Notes under the pieces: generated by a model | What the model was told of the DNA's origin: nothing | What the model saw: the letters and a program-made list of their open reading frames with translations, nothing else | Database searches by the model: none | Made by a program: the position numbers and the translations under genes | Part shown: positions 1 through 10,589 of the stretch, piece after piece | How positions within the stretch are numbered: the first letter of the stretch is position 1 | Layout: each line of letters begins with the position of its first letter | Assembly (NCBI RefSeq): GCF_024868665.1 | Contig: NC_079910.1 | Location: forward strand, 13,454,902-13,518,901 | From: Triplophysa rosa | Taxonomy: Eukaryota; Chordata; Actinopteri; Cypriniformes; Nemacheilidae | Direction of reading: 5' to 3' | DNA: 64,000 nucleotides

Positions 1-183
1 CGATTAGAGTTTTGGGTTCCTCGCCACCGTTTGCATACTGTTTTTGCACTATCTGCCTGACCGGGGGGGCTGCTTTAGAATCTTAAAGTTTTACTTAATT
101 AATATTGCATATAGGAATTTATTATCTGCTATATTTGACCTGTGCTTCTCTCTCCTTTATCCTAAATGTGTGCTCTCACTGAG

Positions 184-313
184 CGTGTGTGTGTGTGCGT
201 ACTTGTCGGTGTACGTACGTGTGTGTGTGTGTGTGTGTGTGTCTCTGTGTCTGTGTGTGTTGGTGCGTGTGCGTGTTGTGTGTGTGGAGTGTTTTGTGTG
301 TGGGTGTGTCTGT
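184..313. repeat. TG-rich microsatellite
   Basis: Long imperfect (TG)n run with CG and TC interruptions. Open frames on both strands here (poly Cys/Val and poly Thr/His) are translations of the repeat and are not genes. Confidence 0.9.
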
Positions 314-394
314 CTTCTGTGTTTTCAACCTTTTCTAGTTTTTGCAGGTACAACTTTGATTGTTTTGCTTGTAGTCAATGTGTCTCATGTACAG

Positions 395-457
395 CTGCTT
401 TGTAACAATGAAAATTGTAAAAGCGCTATATAAATAAAGTTGAGTTGAGTTGAGTTG
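395..457 (+). repeat. 3' tail of a LINE/SINE-type retroelement
   Basis: The segment reads AAAAGCGCTATATAAATAAA and then repeats TTGAG about four times. A short conserved end followed by a small tandem repeat is typical of fish LINE/SINE 3' ends. The body to the left is not recognisable. Confidence 0.55.
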
Positions 458-1690
458 TTTAAAATTGACTTGGCAAAAGGAGCCATAAAAACAACGTCGT
501 CATCTCTTTATTTGGAGTGATGTTTTGTATGGTGTCCCCTTCCCGAAAGGGCCCTTCGTAGGACAATATATCCCATTTGGAATGCACAGAAGGTTTAGCA
601 TTTAGCAGGTGAGAGCTGAACTATATAGTACAACTATGATTTTGCATCTGTTGATCAGGATAAAAGAAGGACTAATGCTTTATGTGTATAAGTTGTGTTA
701 TGTACTTTTCTTTGCAATGTGAGTAAGCTGTGTGAATCATTAGGCATTTAACACAGTTCAATAACACATCTGGGACGATACAAACACATATCTGCATTAA
801 ATGTTTGTATACTGTATACTAACGTAAACAATCAGTATGGGCTGAAGTGGGCTCGATGAAAATAGGCTAGAGCACTTAATTCAGTCTTTGAACTGCAATT
901 CACTCAACCATCATGTTTTATGAATAATGCCACTCATGTCTCTCACCTCAATCTATCTACGTGTCATCTCTCTCTCTGTCTCTCTCCCTCTTTTTTTTCA
1001 ACATCTCATCATAATCTCTCTTTCTCTCTGTCACTGTATTACTCTCTCAGTGTAGCATGTGCTGGTATAATGACAATACTCTTGTCTTGTCCATATTTTC
1101 AGTAGTTTTATTCAAACCATTGACCTACTGAAAAAATGTCAGGAAAGTATAGCATAAAGAGTCTGGTTTAAGTAATAGCTAACCCAAAACTGAAAAATGT
1201 CATTACGTCCTATGTCAAATGTACCCCTATCATTCTGTATGGCATTAATTCTATTTTTGGTATACTTTAAGTCTTTTCCCTTTGTTTATTTTTGTTTGAA
1301 GTTATATACTTATTTAATGATTTATTCTTTTGTATGACTCTGCATCTGAACCTGTTGTAAGAAACCCATTTGGCTTTTAAACTTTCTCCGCGACATTATT
1401 ATTGAGTTTATTGTGTATTATGTAGGCCTACTATCCTAATTAAGACTTGTCAGGATCATTGGCTAGTCCCCATATGGTTGGTGATTTCAGGATTTACAAC
1501 CACTGAAGTGATATTTGGCCTGCACAATGGAGGCAAAGCCTGATCCACACACACCTGTACTTACAAAATGAGCAATTTTGCTTTAGAAGCCTTTGGATGC
1601 ATTTACAATGAACCCACTATCACACAGTAAGCCGGCCCTCGTGTGTGACAGCCTCAAAACAGGCACATCTCATCCTATTAGCACTCCTAT
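458..1690. other. intergenic, no gene seen
   Basis: AT-rich DNA without a supported exon or RNA gene. It contains a pyrimidine-rich CT/T tract at about 966-1045, which explains the small Ser/Leu-rich frame there. Confidence 0.6.
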
Positions 1691-2519
1691 AAAAACTAAT
1701 TTGTTCACTTTACTTAATGCAATTGTGCAAACTCGTTGCCTTGATTCAATTAAGTAAGCTTAACTAAACTTTATTAAAAAAAATAACGTTTAAATTACTA
1801 AAATAACTTACTTTTACTGATTCAAATTTACTTAAATTAATTAAGTTGAAATGACAAAATTTTGTCTGTAATTTTATGTTAACTAAACTCGACATTTATT
1901 AGTCTTATTGGTACTTTTTTGTTGTCATACATGAGTTCAATACAGACTTACTGCATGTAAATCAAAATACAATGAGCAAGTAAGATGAGAGACATCTTAG
2001 TACTGGTTAATTATTAGTACAGTTAATGCTCATTGAATGTTGCAATTCACATCATAGCCGTGCTTTAACCTCCCACAGCCTAAGCACATTTACCACTCTT
2101 CTGAACAATGGTAACCACAAAACTGAAAAATATGTCAAACTCTTCTAAATATCTAAGATAAGTGAACATTAAACACTAACAAGTCTTTAACTTTACTGAA
2201 AAACACATCAAATATTCATATTCTTTCAAATGTATTCTCCTAATGCAATCTGACGCAAAGCATGCTGGGAATTGGACATTCTTCTCGACCAATTGTGTTG
2301 AATTAACATGTTTAAATTAAGTAAATAGAACAAGGAGAAAATCATATTTTTTGAGTTTTAGTCAAAACTTCAAGTTAATCAAAAAGAATCATTATACTTT
2401 ACTTAAAAGTAAAATTGTGTTTCAGGAACTTAAAATAATGAAGTAAGTATAACTTTTTATGAAATTAAGTTTACATTACTTAATCTGTTTGATTATTTTG
2501 AGCATTTGGTTTTACAGTA
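1691..2519. repeat. AT-rich interspersed repeat, unclassified
   Basis: The segment is enriched at both ends in words such as TTAAGTAA and TTACTTAA in both orientations, which suggests diverged inverted ends. It finishes with TTTTACAGTAC. No coding sequence is seen. The boundaries are approximate and a non-autonomous DNA element is only one possibility. Confidence 0.3.
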
Positions 2520-4464
2520 CAAGCTCTCCAATATTTTTCTCAGCGACCACCTGAAGAGTCTTCTTCAGAAGCCATAAGTGTTTTCTGCCGACGTGGACAC
2601 AAGAAAGTCCTGCTTGACACTTATTGAAACTGGCAGTGTTTAGAGACTCCACATCTGCTTCTCCTCCACACACAATGCTTCCCAATTATGGAGAGGGAAT
2701 CAATTTGCAATTTTATTTGCTTGACCTCTGCAGATGTGGACAGATATGTCAGGCATGAATAAATTGCTTTCGCCTTTGTCTGCAATCCCTATACCCATGC
2801 CAAAGTGGATGATATCTATTTCTTGGCAGGGGTAAATTAATTTTCATCAGATGGATAAAGTGTGTGCATCTTCAATTAGCATACCTGCATAAGCATGGCC
2901 TCTTAAAATGCAAAAGTGAAGACGTACACATTGAAATCCGCTCATGATCTGTGTTTTTAGACTTGTTTATCCTGTGTGAAAACCTGTAGGGAATCTTTTT
3001 TCAAGGTTCAAACTCTTAACAAGAAAATGAACCCTTAACTTCTTGAATAAGAGAACTGTCCAGGGAGGTAGAGGAGATTATGTCCATTTTACCCCCAACA
3101 GCGTCTTAGTTTATCACCTGCTGTAACAGAGGAGATTGTGTGCGTGTACAGCTTTGACTATACATCTCACAGTCGAAGTAAAAAATATGTCTACAGCAAG
3201 GTTATTTTAGTTATTTTAGGTTATTCATTAGTTTGAAATCAAATACAATATTGGCCTAAAAATTATAATAATCAACAAAAACTAAAATAAAACTAATAAT
3301 AAATATATAATACGATTTTATAACAACATAAAAATAAACAAATAAATAATAAAATGACAAAAGCATTTAACAAAACTGCTAAGAAATGAACTAAAATTAA
3401 CATAAAACAAAACCAATAACTCTGGTCTACAGTCAAAAACAAACTGTAAAGAATATACTAAAAAATATAGTTTAAAATATTGCCAAAAACAAACAGTAAC
3501 AGCCAAATCTTTTATTATTATTATTATTATTGTTGTTGTTGTCTTTATGAAAGTTATTTTAATGTTAAGTAAAATATAGCTTTTGTTTTTAGGGCTGACT
3601 TGGTGGGGGTTGGATCTATAGTACTTAGCCAACTTTAAAATATAAATATAGACATAAAATAGCATATAAAATAAAATAGCTTAGGAGAGGAATAGCCTAA
3701 AGGAAGCAATATATGCCGCACATCAGTAAAGAACAGCAGTCTCAACAGCCTCTCTCAGATGAGATTCAGCCGGTGAGTTAATTATGAGGAATATTGACTA
3801 TATGAATGTTTGTGTGATGAATTGTGGGCAATGACATGAATTCTGGTTGATGTCATGATGCAGAGGAAGAAAATATATTCAGAGTGTCTCGCAGAAGGGT
3901 ATGTGAATGACATAGGTCTCGCTGTGACCGCTGCTGTCTAAAAGACAGCCATTACTGAGTTATAGGAACATTGACTGTGCTTCATGCGTCTTATGAAAAT
4001 GATCTGTCAGACTTGCTCACGTGTGATAAATATAACTGAGTTCGCAGGTAAATATCGCTGACACTGACCACCATTACTCACACTTGGGCAGTCAATAAAC
4101 AGTATGCATATATAAATTCTCAGACGTGGTCATTAAATATTACTGGGTACATACAGTGTAAAAGTGTAAAAATAGATCTCCAAAGGAAGTGATGTTGGAG
4201 ATTTGGACATCATGTGAACTTAATATAACCTATTGTTATATGTGACTTAAAAATTATTTATTTATTTTCCTGGAAGCTGGGGTTGACAGTGACAATGGCA
4301 AAGGGTCTGGAGCCAGTGAATGACTCATCGTCGCCATGGTGAACAGCTTAATAAGTCTGCAAGTGGCATTAGCGTGACACACAACTCAAATCACATCTCC
4401 TCTGTTGCGTGTGTGTGTGCGCGCATAAAAATATGTTTCCTGGTCCTACAGATCTTTGTGGGAT
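2520..4464. other. intergenic, no gene seen
   Basis: No supported gene. It includes very AT-rich sequence at 3190-3500 resembling a common AT-rich fish repeat (a related AT-rich stretch in the opposite sense is near 5640-5945). A (TTA)n/(TTG)n microsatellite lies at about 3512-3541. Confidence 0.5.
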
Positions 4465-4465
4465 T

Positions 4466-4512
4466 ATGTTCACGGTTACTTTGGATAAAAGTGTCTGCCA
4501 AGTGTATGTAAA
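4466..4512 (+). repeat. L2-type 3' tail fragment
   Basis: Contains TTTGGATAAAAGTGTCTGCC followed by AAGTGTATGTAAAT, a variant of the 3' end of the L2 element at 52117-52165. It is probably the tail of an old LINE or of a SINE using the same tail. Confidence 0.55.
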
Positions 4513-4826
4513 TTAAAGTGATAGTTCACCCAAAAATAATAATACTTTCATCGTTTACTCACCTTCTTGTCATTTCAAACCTTTATGGCTTTTTTCTTCC
4601 GCAGAACACAAAATAAGATATTTTGAAGAATGTTGTTAACCAGCACCCATTCACTTGCATGGTTTTGTGTCCACACAATAGAAGTGAATGGGTGCCGGCG
4701 CTGTTTGGTTACCAACCTTCTTCAAAATAGCTTCTTTGTGTTCTAGGGAAGAAAGAAAGTCATACAGGTTTGAAATGACAAGAGGGTGAGTTTGAATTAA
4801 AATTTTTGGGTGAATTGTCACTTTAA
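4513..4826. mobile_element. TTAA-flanked foldback MITE, family 1
   Basis: A 314-bp element bounded by TTAA at both ends (4513-4516 and 4823-4826). The termini TTAAAGTGATAGTTCACCC and GGGTGAATTGTCACTTTAA are inverted copies. Subterminal sequence is also inverted: TTTCAAACC and GGTTTGAAA, and the two matching 'CCATTCACTT' and 'AAGTGAATGG' words in the centre. TTAA target duplication points to a piggyBac- or Kolobok-like mobilising transposase. No ORF of its own. Further copies lie near 17095, 55655, 56403 and 58132. Confidence 0.85.
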
Positions 4827-6279
4827 GAATTGTCTGTTTTGATATCATGGTGACTTTGTGCATAAAAAAGGCATAATTTTTTATATGGTCTTAAATGTTT
4901 TACACTGCTTTTCTCATGTTTTTATGAAACTGCTGATTTGATGGATGAGCTTGCGTCCTGACTCCTTTATTAATGAGACATCTTGCACTGTCACTGTGGT
5001 TATGAGCATTATTGTAACTATTTCAAGAATAGAGAAGCTGTTTGACTTCACTTACTCGTTCACACAGACATCATTTAGTTCGCTTTTTTACAGGATGGTG
5101 ATTCTTAGTGTTTCAGGGTATTTCATGTCCCTCCCCTCTCAAAGGCACTTCCTGTCATCTGCATGCAGCTATTGTTTTCATTAGCACAACTGCACAAAGG
5201 CAATGACATTAACCCGTGTCCGGATGTCATCTGTTCCCTCTGTGAGGGGAAGTAGATGGTCAGTGAGAGCTGATTGGATCAGACTGGTAAGGGATGGAAA
5301 TTAATCTTTACTCTCGCTTTGGCCCTAAAATGCATCTCTTCAGCAAGACTAATGGGGGAAGGACTATGTGTAGTTCCCCGGAGCTTCAAGCAAGTGTAGT
5401 GTCTTACAGAGGAGTGCAAAGGTGTGCTGTTAAGAGCTTCTCTGTCACTTTTGTTTTATGTGCAGGTGTAAATACGCCATTTGGAGTGTAGTTCGACTAC
5501 TCTTTTAAAGCATTGAGTTTATTGAAATGATCCAGCATGTGATCTTGGTGAGGTTGGCTAAAAAATGGAAGATGGGGTGGGACTGGAGGGGCACTCAAAA
5601 AATGTTTTCTTAATTTGGTTTGCTTTATTGTATATTTGGAATATTTTGAATTAGCTTTTATTTTTATGTAGTTTTCATGTAGTTTTTTCAGCAATTTTGT
5701 TACATGCTTTATTTATTTATTATATTGCTAAATAAGTTTATTTAAAATGTATTTTTATTTCAGATTTAGTTAGTCTAGTTTTTTTATTTTCATTTAATAA
5801 TTTTAGTGCCTCAAACTTATTTCAGTTTTTTGCTGAGGCAACATTTCTCATTTTCAAATAATATTTAGGTCGATATTTTATTTGAATTAATTAACAGAAC
5901 CGTTTTAATAGTTTTAGTTTTAGTAAAATATAATAAACTTTGTTTGGAAGCAACCATTATTTCTGCAATTCCATTTAGTGTCACTAGTGGCACAGCACCC
6001 TCTGCAGCTTTAATAACAGAAGGCTAAAACGCTAAACATTATATTGTATATGATAATAAAAGTTGTTTTTATATTAAAAATAACCTGTTGTTGCACCTGA
6101 TGAAGGTAATGGGACCGAAAACTTACATTTTGATATGTTTACAAGACTGGGTGGGATCATTGTTTTTTCTATATTTTGGACGTGATTTAGTCATTTTCCT
6201 GCGCACTTATTGATTATCTTCAGGTGTGCGAGGGTGATTGTCATTTTATTAATTAAAAATAATAAACTCTTCGCACGAT
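4827..6279. other. intergenic, no gene seen
   Basis: No supported gene. Small frames at 4945-5184, 5294-5491 and 5497-5694 have no recognisable domain and no coding bias that can be judged by eye. The 5640-5945 part is extremely AT-rich. Confidence 0.5.
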
Positions 6280-6415
6280 CGCTTCGTTCTATCTCAGCCA
6301 GCTCAGTTACTTCCGGCGCACTTAGCACATAGGATCACAGTCAATGACATCAGACATATTATTCAAACACTACATCATACATCGACAACCAAAAAAGAGA
6401 AGCACTCCAGGCTAT
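6280..6415 (-). repeat. partial copy of repeat family 2 (AATGGGGTATA element)
   Basis: Read on the minus strand it matches 31170-31260 of the fuller copy at 30918-31358 (shared words TTTTTTGGTTGTCGATGTATGA and TGTAGTGTTTGA..AT). It also carries the CTCAGCCAGCTCAG word. It is a truncated copy in opposite orientation. Confidence 0.6.
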
Positions 6416-6428
6416 CCGTTTTAAGCTA

Positions 6429-6650
6429 CACTCTAAAAAAATCCGTCAAAAAGGGCACAATATACTGTATTAATATAAAGGAAGTTTCCATATTCATTTT
6501 TTACAGTTGTTTTACCTGCATTTTACATTTTGCATTGTATTAAATTACATTTTAGCATTAACGGAAATGTCCGTAAAATAAGGGAAAATGTACTGGTAAT
6601 TTTCTGCCAGTACTTTATCTGTTTTTTTACAGATTTTCTTTTTTACAGTG
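6429..6650. mobile_element. TA-flanked MITE with CACTGTAAAA-type ends
   Basis: The left end is TA then CACTCTAAAAAAA. The right end is TTTTTTACAGTG then TA. A 2-bp TA duplication and short inverted ends suggest a Tc1/mariner-type non-autonomous element of 222 bp. No ORF. Confidence 0.65.
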
Positions 6651-6794
6651 TACATGAACAAATATGAAAAAAGCTAAGTAAACACTCAAGGCTTGATCAC
6701 AGAGGCACTTATGCTTTGCTGTAGTGCTGTCTGTTCACTGAAATTCTTTTAGTAAATCGTCTTGGTTACGGATGTAACCTCAGTTCCCTGATGG

Positions 6795-6975
6795 ATGGAA
6801 CGAGATGTTGTGTCGAGCCGACAGATGGGGTTCATCCCTGAGAACCAATCGCTTCCGACTTCTTAGAAAAGGCCAATGAAATTGGCGAATGAAATTTGCA
6901 TGCCGGACTCCGCCCCCGGATATCCGGGTATAAAAGGGAGATGGCGTGCCTCATTCATTCACCATAGTTCTGAGG
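6795..6975. repeat. DIRS copy 1 left inverted terminal repeat
   Basis: Nearly identical to the reverse complement of 12280-12445, from GACAGATGGGGTTC through TTAGAAAAGGCCAATGAAAT and GGGTATAAAAGGGAG to TCATTCATTCACC. The match to the outer right repeat is clearly better than to the inner one at 11945-12134. Confidence 0.9.
6915..6935 (+). promoter_or_regulatory. palindrome plus TATA box in DIRS ITR
   Basis: A perfect 14-bp palindrome CCCGGATATCCGGG (6915-6928) is directly followed by TATAAAA (6929-6935). The same module is in the other ITR facing inward (TATAAAA on the minus strand at 12312-12318) and in DIRS copy 2 (43939-43945 on + and 48849-48855 on -). It is inferred to be the element promoter, because the right-hand copy lies upstream of gag. 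Confidence 0.6.
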
Positions 6976-7040
6976 AGCCTGAGACCTCTCACGACTGCTG
7001 CAGTGGGCAGCACTTGTTGTGGCAAGAAGGACACAACTTC

Positions 7041-7125
7041 TCGTTCCCTCCATCAGGGAACTAAGGTTACATCCGTAACCAAGACGTTCCCTTTCTGTCG
7101 GTCTCTCGACGTTGTGTCGAGCTGA
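7041..7125. repeat. DIRS internal complementary region
   Basis: The first half (TCCCTCCATCAGGGAACT through GTTACATCCGTAACCAAG) is the reverse complement of the left terminus at 6759-6800. The second half (ACGTTCCCTTTCTGTCGGTC through TCTCGACGTTGTGTCGAG) is the reverse complement of the right terminus at 12430-12464. The block therefore equals the inverted right-end/left-end junction of a circular form. In DIRS elements this segment is thought to template completion of the termini. Confidence 0.85.
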
Positions 7126-7576
7126 CAGAAGGGGTTCCTATGGAAAATGTCACAACACTGTGCCCTGTCACAATCTCTAGCGAAGCGACGGTGACTGGCC
7201 TGGGCGTGTCAGCTGTGAGCGCTACCGCGAAATTGTAACCTATCAGTGGGTAGGTAGGGGGTCCCAGAGCTTTACTTGAAAGGTGGGAAGGCCCCTGCCT
7301 GCGGCCTCACAGGCGGCGGCCTTGTTTCTCTAACAGCGAGAAGCCGCCTGGTACGTAAGGCCACTGGGTAAGCTCTACTTCTTCAAGCGGGGGATGCGCT
7401 ACAGAGATCACTTCCTACCGGAGGGAGGAGTTTAGTGGAGATACCAACATGCTCTCACCGATGGGGGAGAACTCATGGGAAGAATGTGCGGACTGAAGGA
7501 GTTAACCGCAAGCTGGAGGTCCACCTAGGGAAGGTCATGGGTTACCAAGGTGGGAAGAACCAATCATGAGGATACA

Positions 7577-8165
7577 TCAGACGGAACCGCCCTGCTGGCC
7601 GTAGTGACGGCGTCCATGATCCAGTGCGCCAATCTCTGTTTGAGACAGCCCTCCCTGCTGATCTCCAAAACAGACAAAGAGCTGCTCAGAGCTCCTGTGG
7701 CTCTGCGTGTGGTCCAAGCAGAGGCGCAATGCGCGTACTGGACACAACACGGATGGGGTTGGGTCTTCCTCCCCTGTGGGGAGCGCCTGTAAGTTCACCA
7801 CCTGGTGTAGGGGGAGTGGTGGGAACTTTGGGCACGTAGCCGGGCCGGGGTCTCAGGATAGTTTGAGAATCATCGAGCCCGAGGTCTAGGCAATCTGTGG
7901 ACACAGAGAATGCTTTTAGGTCCGCTACCCTCTTGAGCGCCCTCCGGAGAGCCGTCTTCATCATGAGGTGAGAAATAGCGGCATGGTCCTTCATCAGGGG
8001 AATCGGCCGGGGGGGAGCTGTCGTCAAGAGCATTAGCTCCAAGAACCAAGTCCGGTTGGGCCAGTATGACGCAACTAGTACACTTGATGCTCCTCTTCCC
8101 TGACCTTCCATAGAGTCTGTGCAATGAGGCTCACTGGGGGGAAGGCGTACTTCCGCTTGTCCCAT
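7577..8165 (-). pseudogene. DIRS tyrosine recombinase (partial, frameshifted, C-terminus deleted)
   Basis: Two overlapping minus frames carry the recombinase and its linker. The upstream frame reads SYWPNRTWFLELMLL, then LKRVADLKAFSVSTDCLD and RPRPGYVPKVP. The next frame, lower in coordinates, carries LCPVRALRLCLDHTQS and SSEQLFVCFGDQQGG, motifs of fish DIRS YR proteins. At about 7585 the sequence jumps from the recombinase to the flank that in copy 2 lies some 450 bp further on, so the catalytic H-x-x-R and tyrosine region is absent. The recombinase would integrate the circular DNA; this copy cannot supply it. The family assignment is secure and the exact borders are not. Confidence 0.75.
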
Positions 8166-8258
8166 GGCCAGCTGTGCGCTAGAGCATCCGTGCCGAGGGG
8201 GGCCTCGGACTTGAGTACCCTAGCAGGCAATAGGTGGTGTCCAGGGAGGCGAACAGGT

Positions 8259-8897
8259 CTACCTGAGCCCTCCCGTAGTGTACCCAATGAGCTGGACTGC
8301 GCGGGGGTGGAGTTGCCACTCTCCGCGAGGCGTCAACTGACGAGAGAGCTTATCGGCTGTCTGGTTCAGGTCGCCTGGGATATGTGTGGCTCGCAGGGAT
8401 CTGCTCACCTGCGGACTCCACAGGAGGAGGTGTCGGGCGAGTCGTGTTAGCTGCCGTGAGCGAACGCCACCCTGGCGGTTGATATACGCTATGGCAGTTG
8501 TGCTGTCCGACCGGATCAGCACGTGCTTGTCCTGCACGAGAGGTTGTAGCCCCTTCAGTGCAAGTAGCACATCCAACAACTCTAGGCAGTTGATATGCCT
8601 GCGCAGGCGGGGCCCCTCCATCGCCCCGACACTGCGTGCCCATTGCACACGGCACCGCAACCTTGCAGGGAGGCGTCTGTCGTCACCACGACGCGTCTCA
8701 TGACGTGCCCGAGAGGGACCCCGATCCGTAGAAAGGTCATTGAAGACCAGGGGTAGGGTGCGTCGGCAGAGAGGCGTAATCACCATCCGCCTGCTGCCAG
8801 TGTGCCACGCTCTCCAGGGAACTCGACTCTGTAGCCAGTGTTGGAGCGGTCTCATGTGCATCAACCCGAGGGGTATCACCACCGCCGAGGATGCCAT
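8259..8897 (-). pseudogene. DIRS RNase H domain (212-codon open frame, partial domain)
   Basis: The minus-strand frame encodes the C-terminal part of the pol polyprotein of DIRS. HINCLELL supplies the conserved acidic Glu of RNase H. IRSDSTTAIAYINRQGG supplies the next Asp. ATHIPGDLNQTADKLSRQL holds the last Asp and the end of the domain. The part that should carry the first catalytic Asp is read out of frame (Arg-rich ETRRGDDRRLPARLR), so a frameshift lies near residue 70. RNase H would remove the RNA template during reverse transcription. It overlaps the RT remnant at its high-coordinate end. It is not a host gene. Confidence 0.8.
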
Positions 8898-9883
8898 GTG
8901 CCCAGGAGCCTCTGAATTTCAGGGGGACCGTTGACTGCTTGAAATATTCCAGGCAGTTCAACACTGACTGAGCACTTTCTGTAGTCAGTCGAGCTGTAAT
9001 GGAGACAGAGTTGAGTTCCATACCAAAAAAGAGGATGCTCTGCACAGGGGAGAGCTTGCTCTTTTCTCGGTTGACCTGTGGTCCCAATTTGATCTAGGTG
9101 CTAAAGCACTAGGTCCCTGTGTGTACATAACAGATTTCGCGACTGTGTCAAATGAGCCAGTCGTCGAGATAGTTTAGTACCCGCACACCTCTCTCCCTGA
9201 GGGGAGTGAGGGTGGCTTCTACGATCTTCGTGAAGACTCGTGGGGACAGGGACAGACCGAAAGGGAGGACTCTGTACTAATATGCCTGACCTTCGAAAGC
9301 GAACCGTAGGAACGGGTGATGACAAGGGAGAATCGAGACATGAGAGTAAGCGTCCTTCAGGTCGATTGCCATGAATCCATCTTGACATCTGATAGATGCC
9401 AGGATGCGCTTCTGCGTGAGCATCCTGAACGGCAGCTTGAGTAGGTGCCTGTTAAGGGTACGCAGATCTAGCGACCGCCGCTTTTTTGGGGACGATGAAG
9501 TACGGGCTGTAAAACCCGTTGAACATCTCGGCTAGAGGGACGAGCATGATCGCTTCCTCTCCAGAGGGGTGGCGACCTCGGCCCGAAGCACGGGAGCATC
9601 CTTGCCTCTGACTGAGGTTGAGAGGATGCCCCGAAACTTGGGCGGGCGTCTGGCGAGTTGGATCGCGTAGGCGAGACGGATTGTATCCCATAGTCACAGT
9701 GACGGTTTGGGAAGCTCTTGTCAGGCTCCCAGGGACTGAGACAGGGAGGCTAGGGGTACGTTCTGCTTCATCGACCTCCCGGGGGTGGTTCGATGGCTGG
9801 CAGTGCAGATCCCTCGCCGTGCGGGGGGCCCCCGTAGAGGAGATCGTCTCTGCAGTTTTACCTGGCTGGCGATGATGTAGCAC
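8737..9883 (-). pseudogene. DIRS reverse transcriptase (several frameshifts)
   Basis: Three minus-strand frames together cover an RT. The highest-coordinate one ends MFNGFYSPYFIVPKKA, the start of the RT fingers. 9101-9388 carries frameshifted palm sequence and CTHRDLVL. 8737-9087 reads MGPQVNREKSKLSPVQSILF then GMELNSVSITARL, the thumb region typical of fish DIRS. The YLDD-like catalytic box is not readable in one frame here, so activity is excluded. Sequence at 9919-10275 (minus) is a Pro/Ser/Ala-rich lead-in to RT, also out of frame. DNA synthesis from the element RNA would be the role in a live copy. Confidence 0.8.
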
Positions 9884-10290
9884 AACGCTCCATCAAATGA
9901 GAGTGCTTAGGCTGTTAATTATCCTCGACATTGGGTCTTGCCGCAACCTCGAGTTGCCGAACACCATCGTGTAGAGGGTGAGAGCGGCTGTGATAAACGC
10001 CCAGAGAGTGAGAAAACTCTTAGAAGTGGGCTGTTGGGACGGGGCAGGAACCGTCCCGGATCGACCAACCAGCGATGGAATGGCTGGGGTCGGGCCCGAA
10101 GGTATTCTCGATCTCCCTGGGGTCTTCCCATGAGGGCCGCTTTGGCTTCCGCCGCGGCTGCTGACGGGGTGGTGGTCTCCTCTTCGATGTCCTCTTCGAT
10201 GTCTCGAAGAGGACCAGGGCTGCTGGGAAGCAGACGGTGCACGGGATCTCGGCGGCCAGAGGGCAGTCGAGTCACGGCTGGGGAGGATAT

Positions 10291-10581
10291 GAAAGTGAAG
10301 TGAAGTGAAAGTGAAGTGACCTATTTGTCAGGTATGGTGACCCATACCCGAAATGTGACCTCTGCATTTAACCCATGCAGAGAGTAGTGAACACACGCAC
10401 ACAGCAAGTCGTGAACAAACGTACACCCAGAGCAGTGGGCAGCTATCACTGCAGCGCCCGGGGAGCAAGTAGGGGTAAGGTGCCTTGCTCAAGGGCACCT
10501 CAGTCGTTACCCGCCAGCCCCGAGAATCAAACCGGCAACCTTCTGGTCACGAGTCCGACTCTCTAACCATTAGGCCACTTA
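10291..10581 (-). mobile_element. tRNA-derived SINE, copy A
   Basis: On the minus strand it starts TGGCCTAATGGTTAGAGAG (A-box-like), carries GCCGGTTTGATTCTCGG (B-box-like) and the core word GAGGTGCCCTTGAGCAAGG. It ends in TTCACTTTCACTTCACTT repeats. The matching site in DIRS copy 2 (48001-48013, GGATATGCTTGATATC) is uninterrupted, so the SINE inserted after the two DIRS copies diverged. Resembles V-SINE-type fish SINEs; the exact family name is not assigned. Confidence 0.9.
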
Positions 10582-10589
10582 TACTTGAT

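Noticed and set aside
44..433. 129-codon and 63-codon frames over the TG tract
   Set aside because: Translations of a microsatellite (Cys/Val and Thr/His repeats), with no domain.
3318..3665. 115-codon minus frame rich in Ile/Phe/Tyr
   Set aside because: Very AT-rich sequence; open by composition, not by selection.
8124..8450. plus-strand frames across the DIRS pol region
   Set aside because: Shadow frames of G+C-rich DIRS coding sequence on the other strand.
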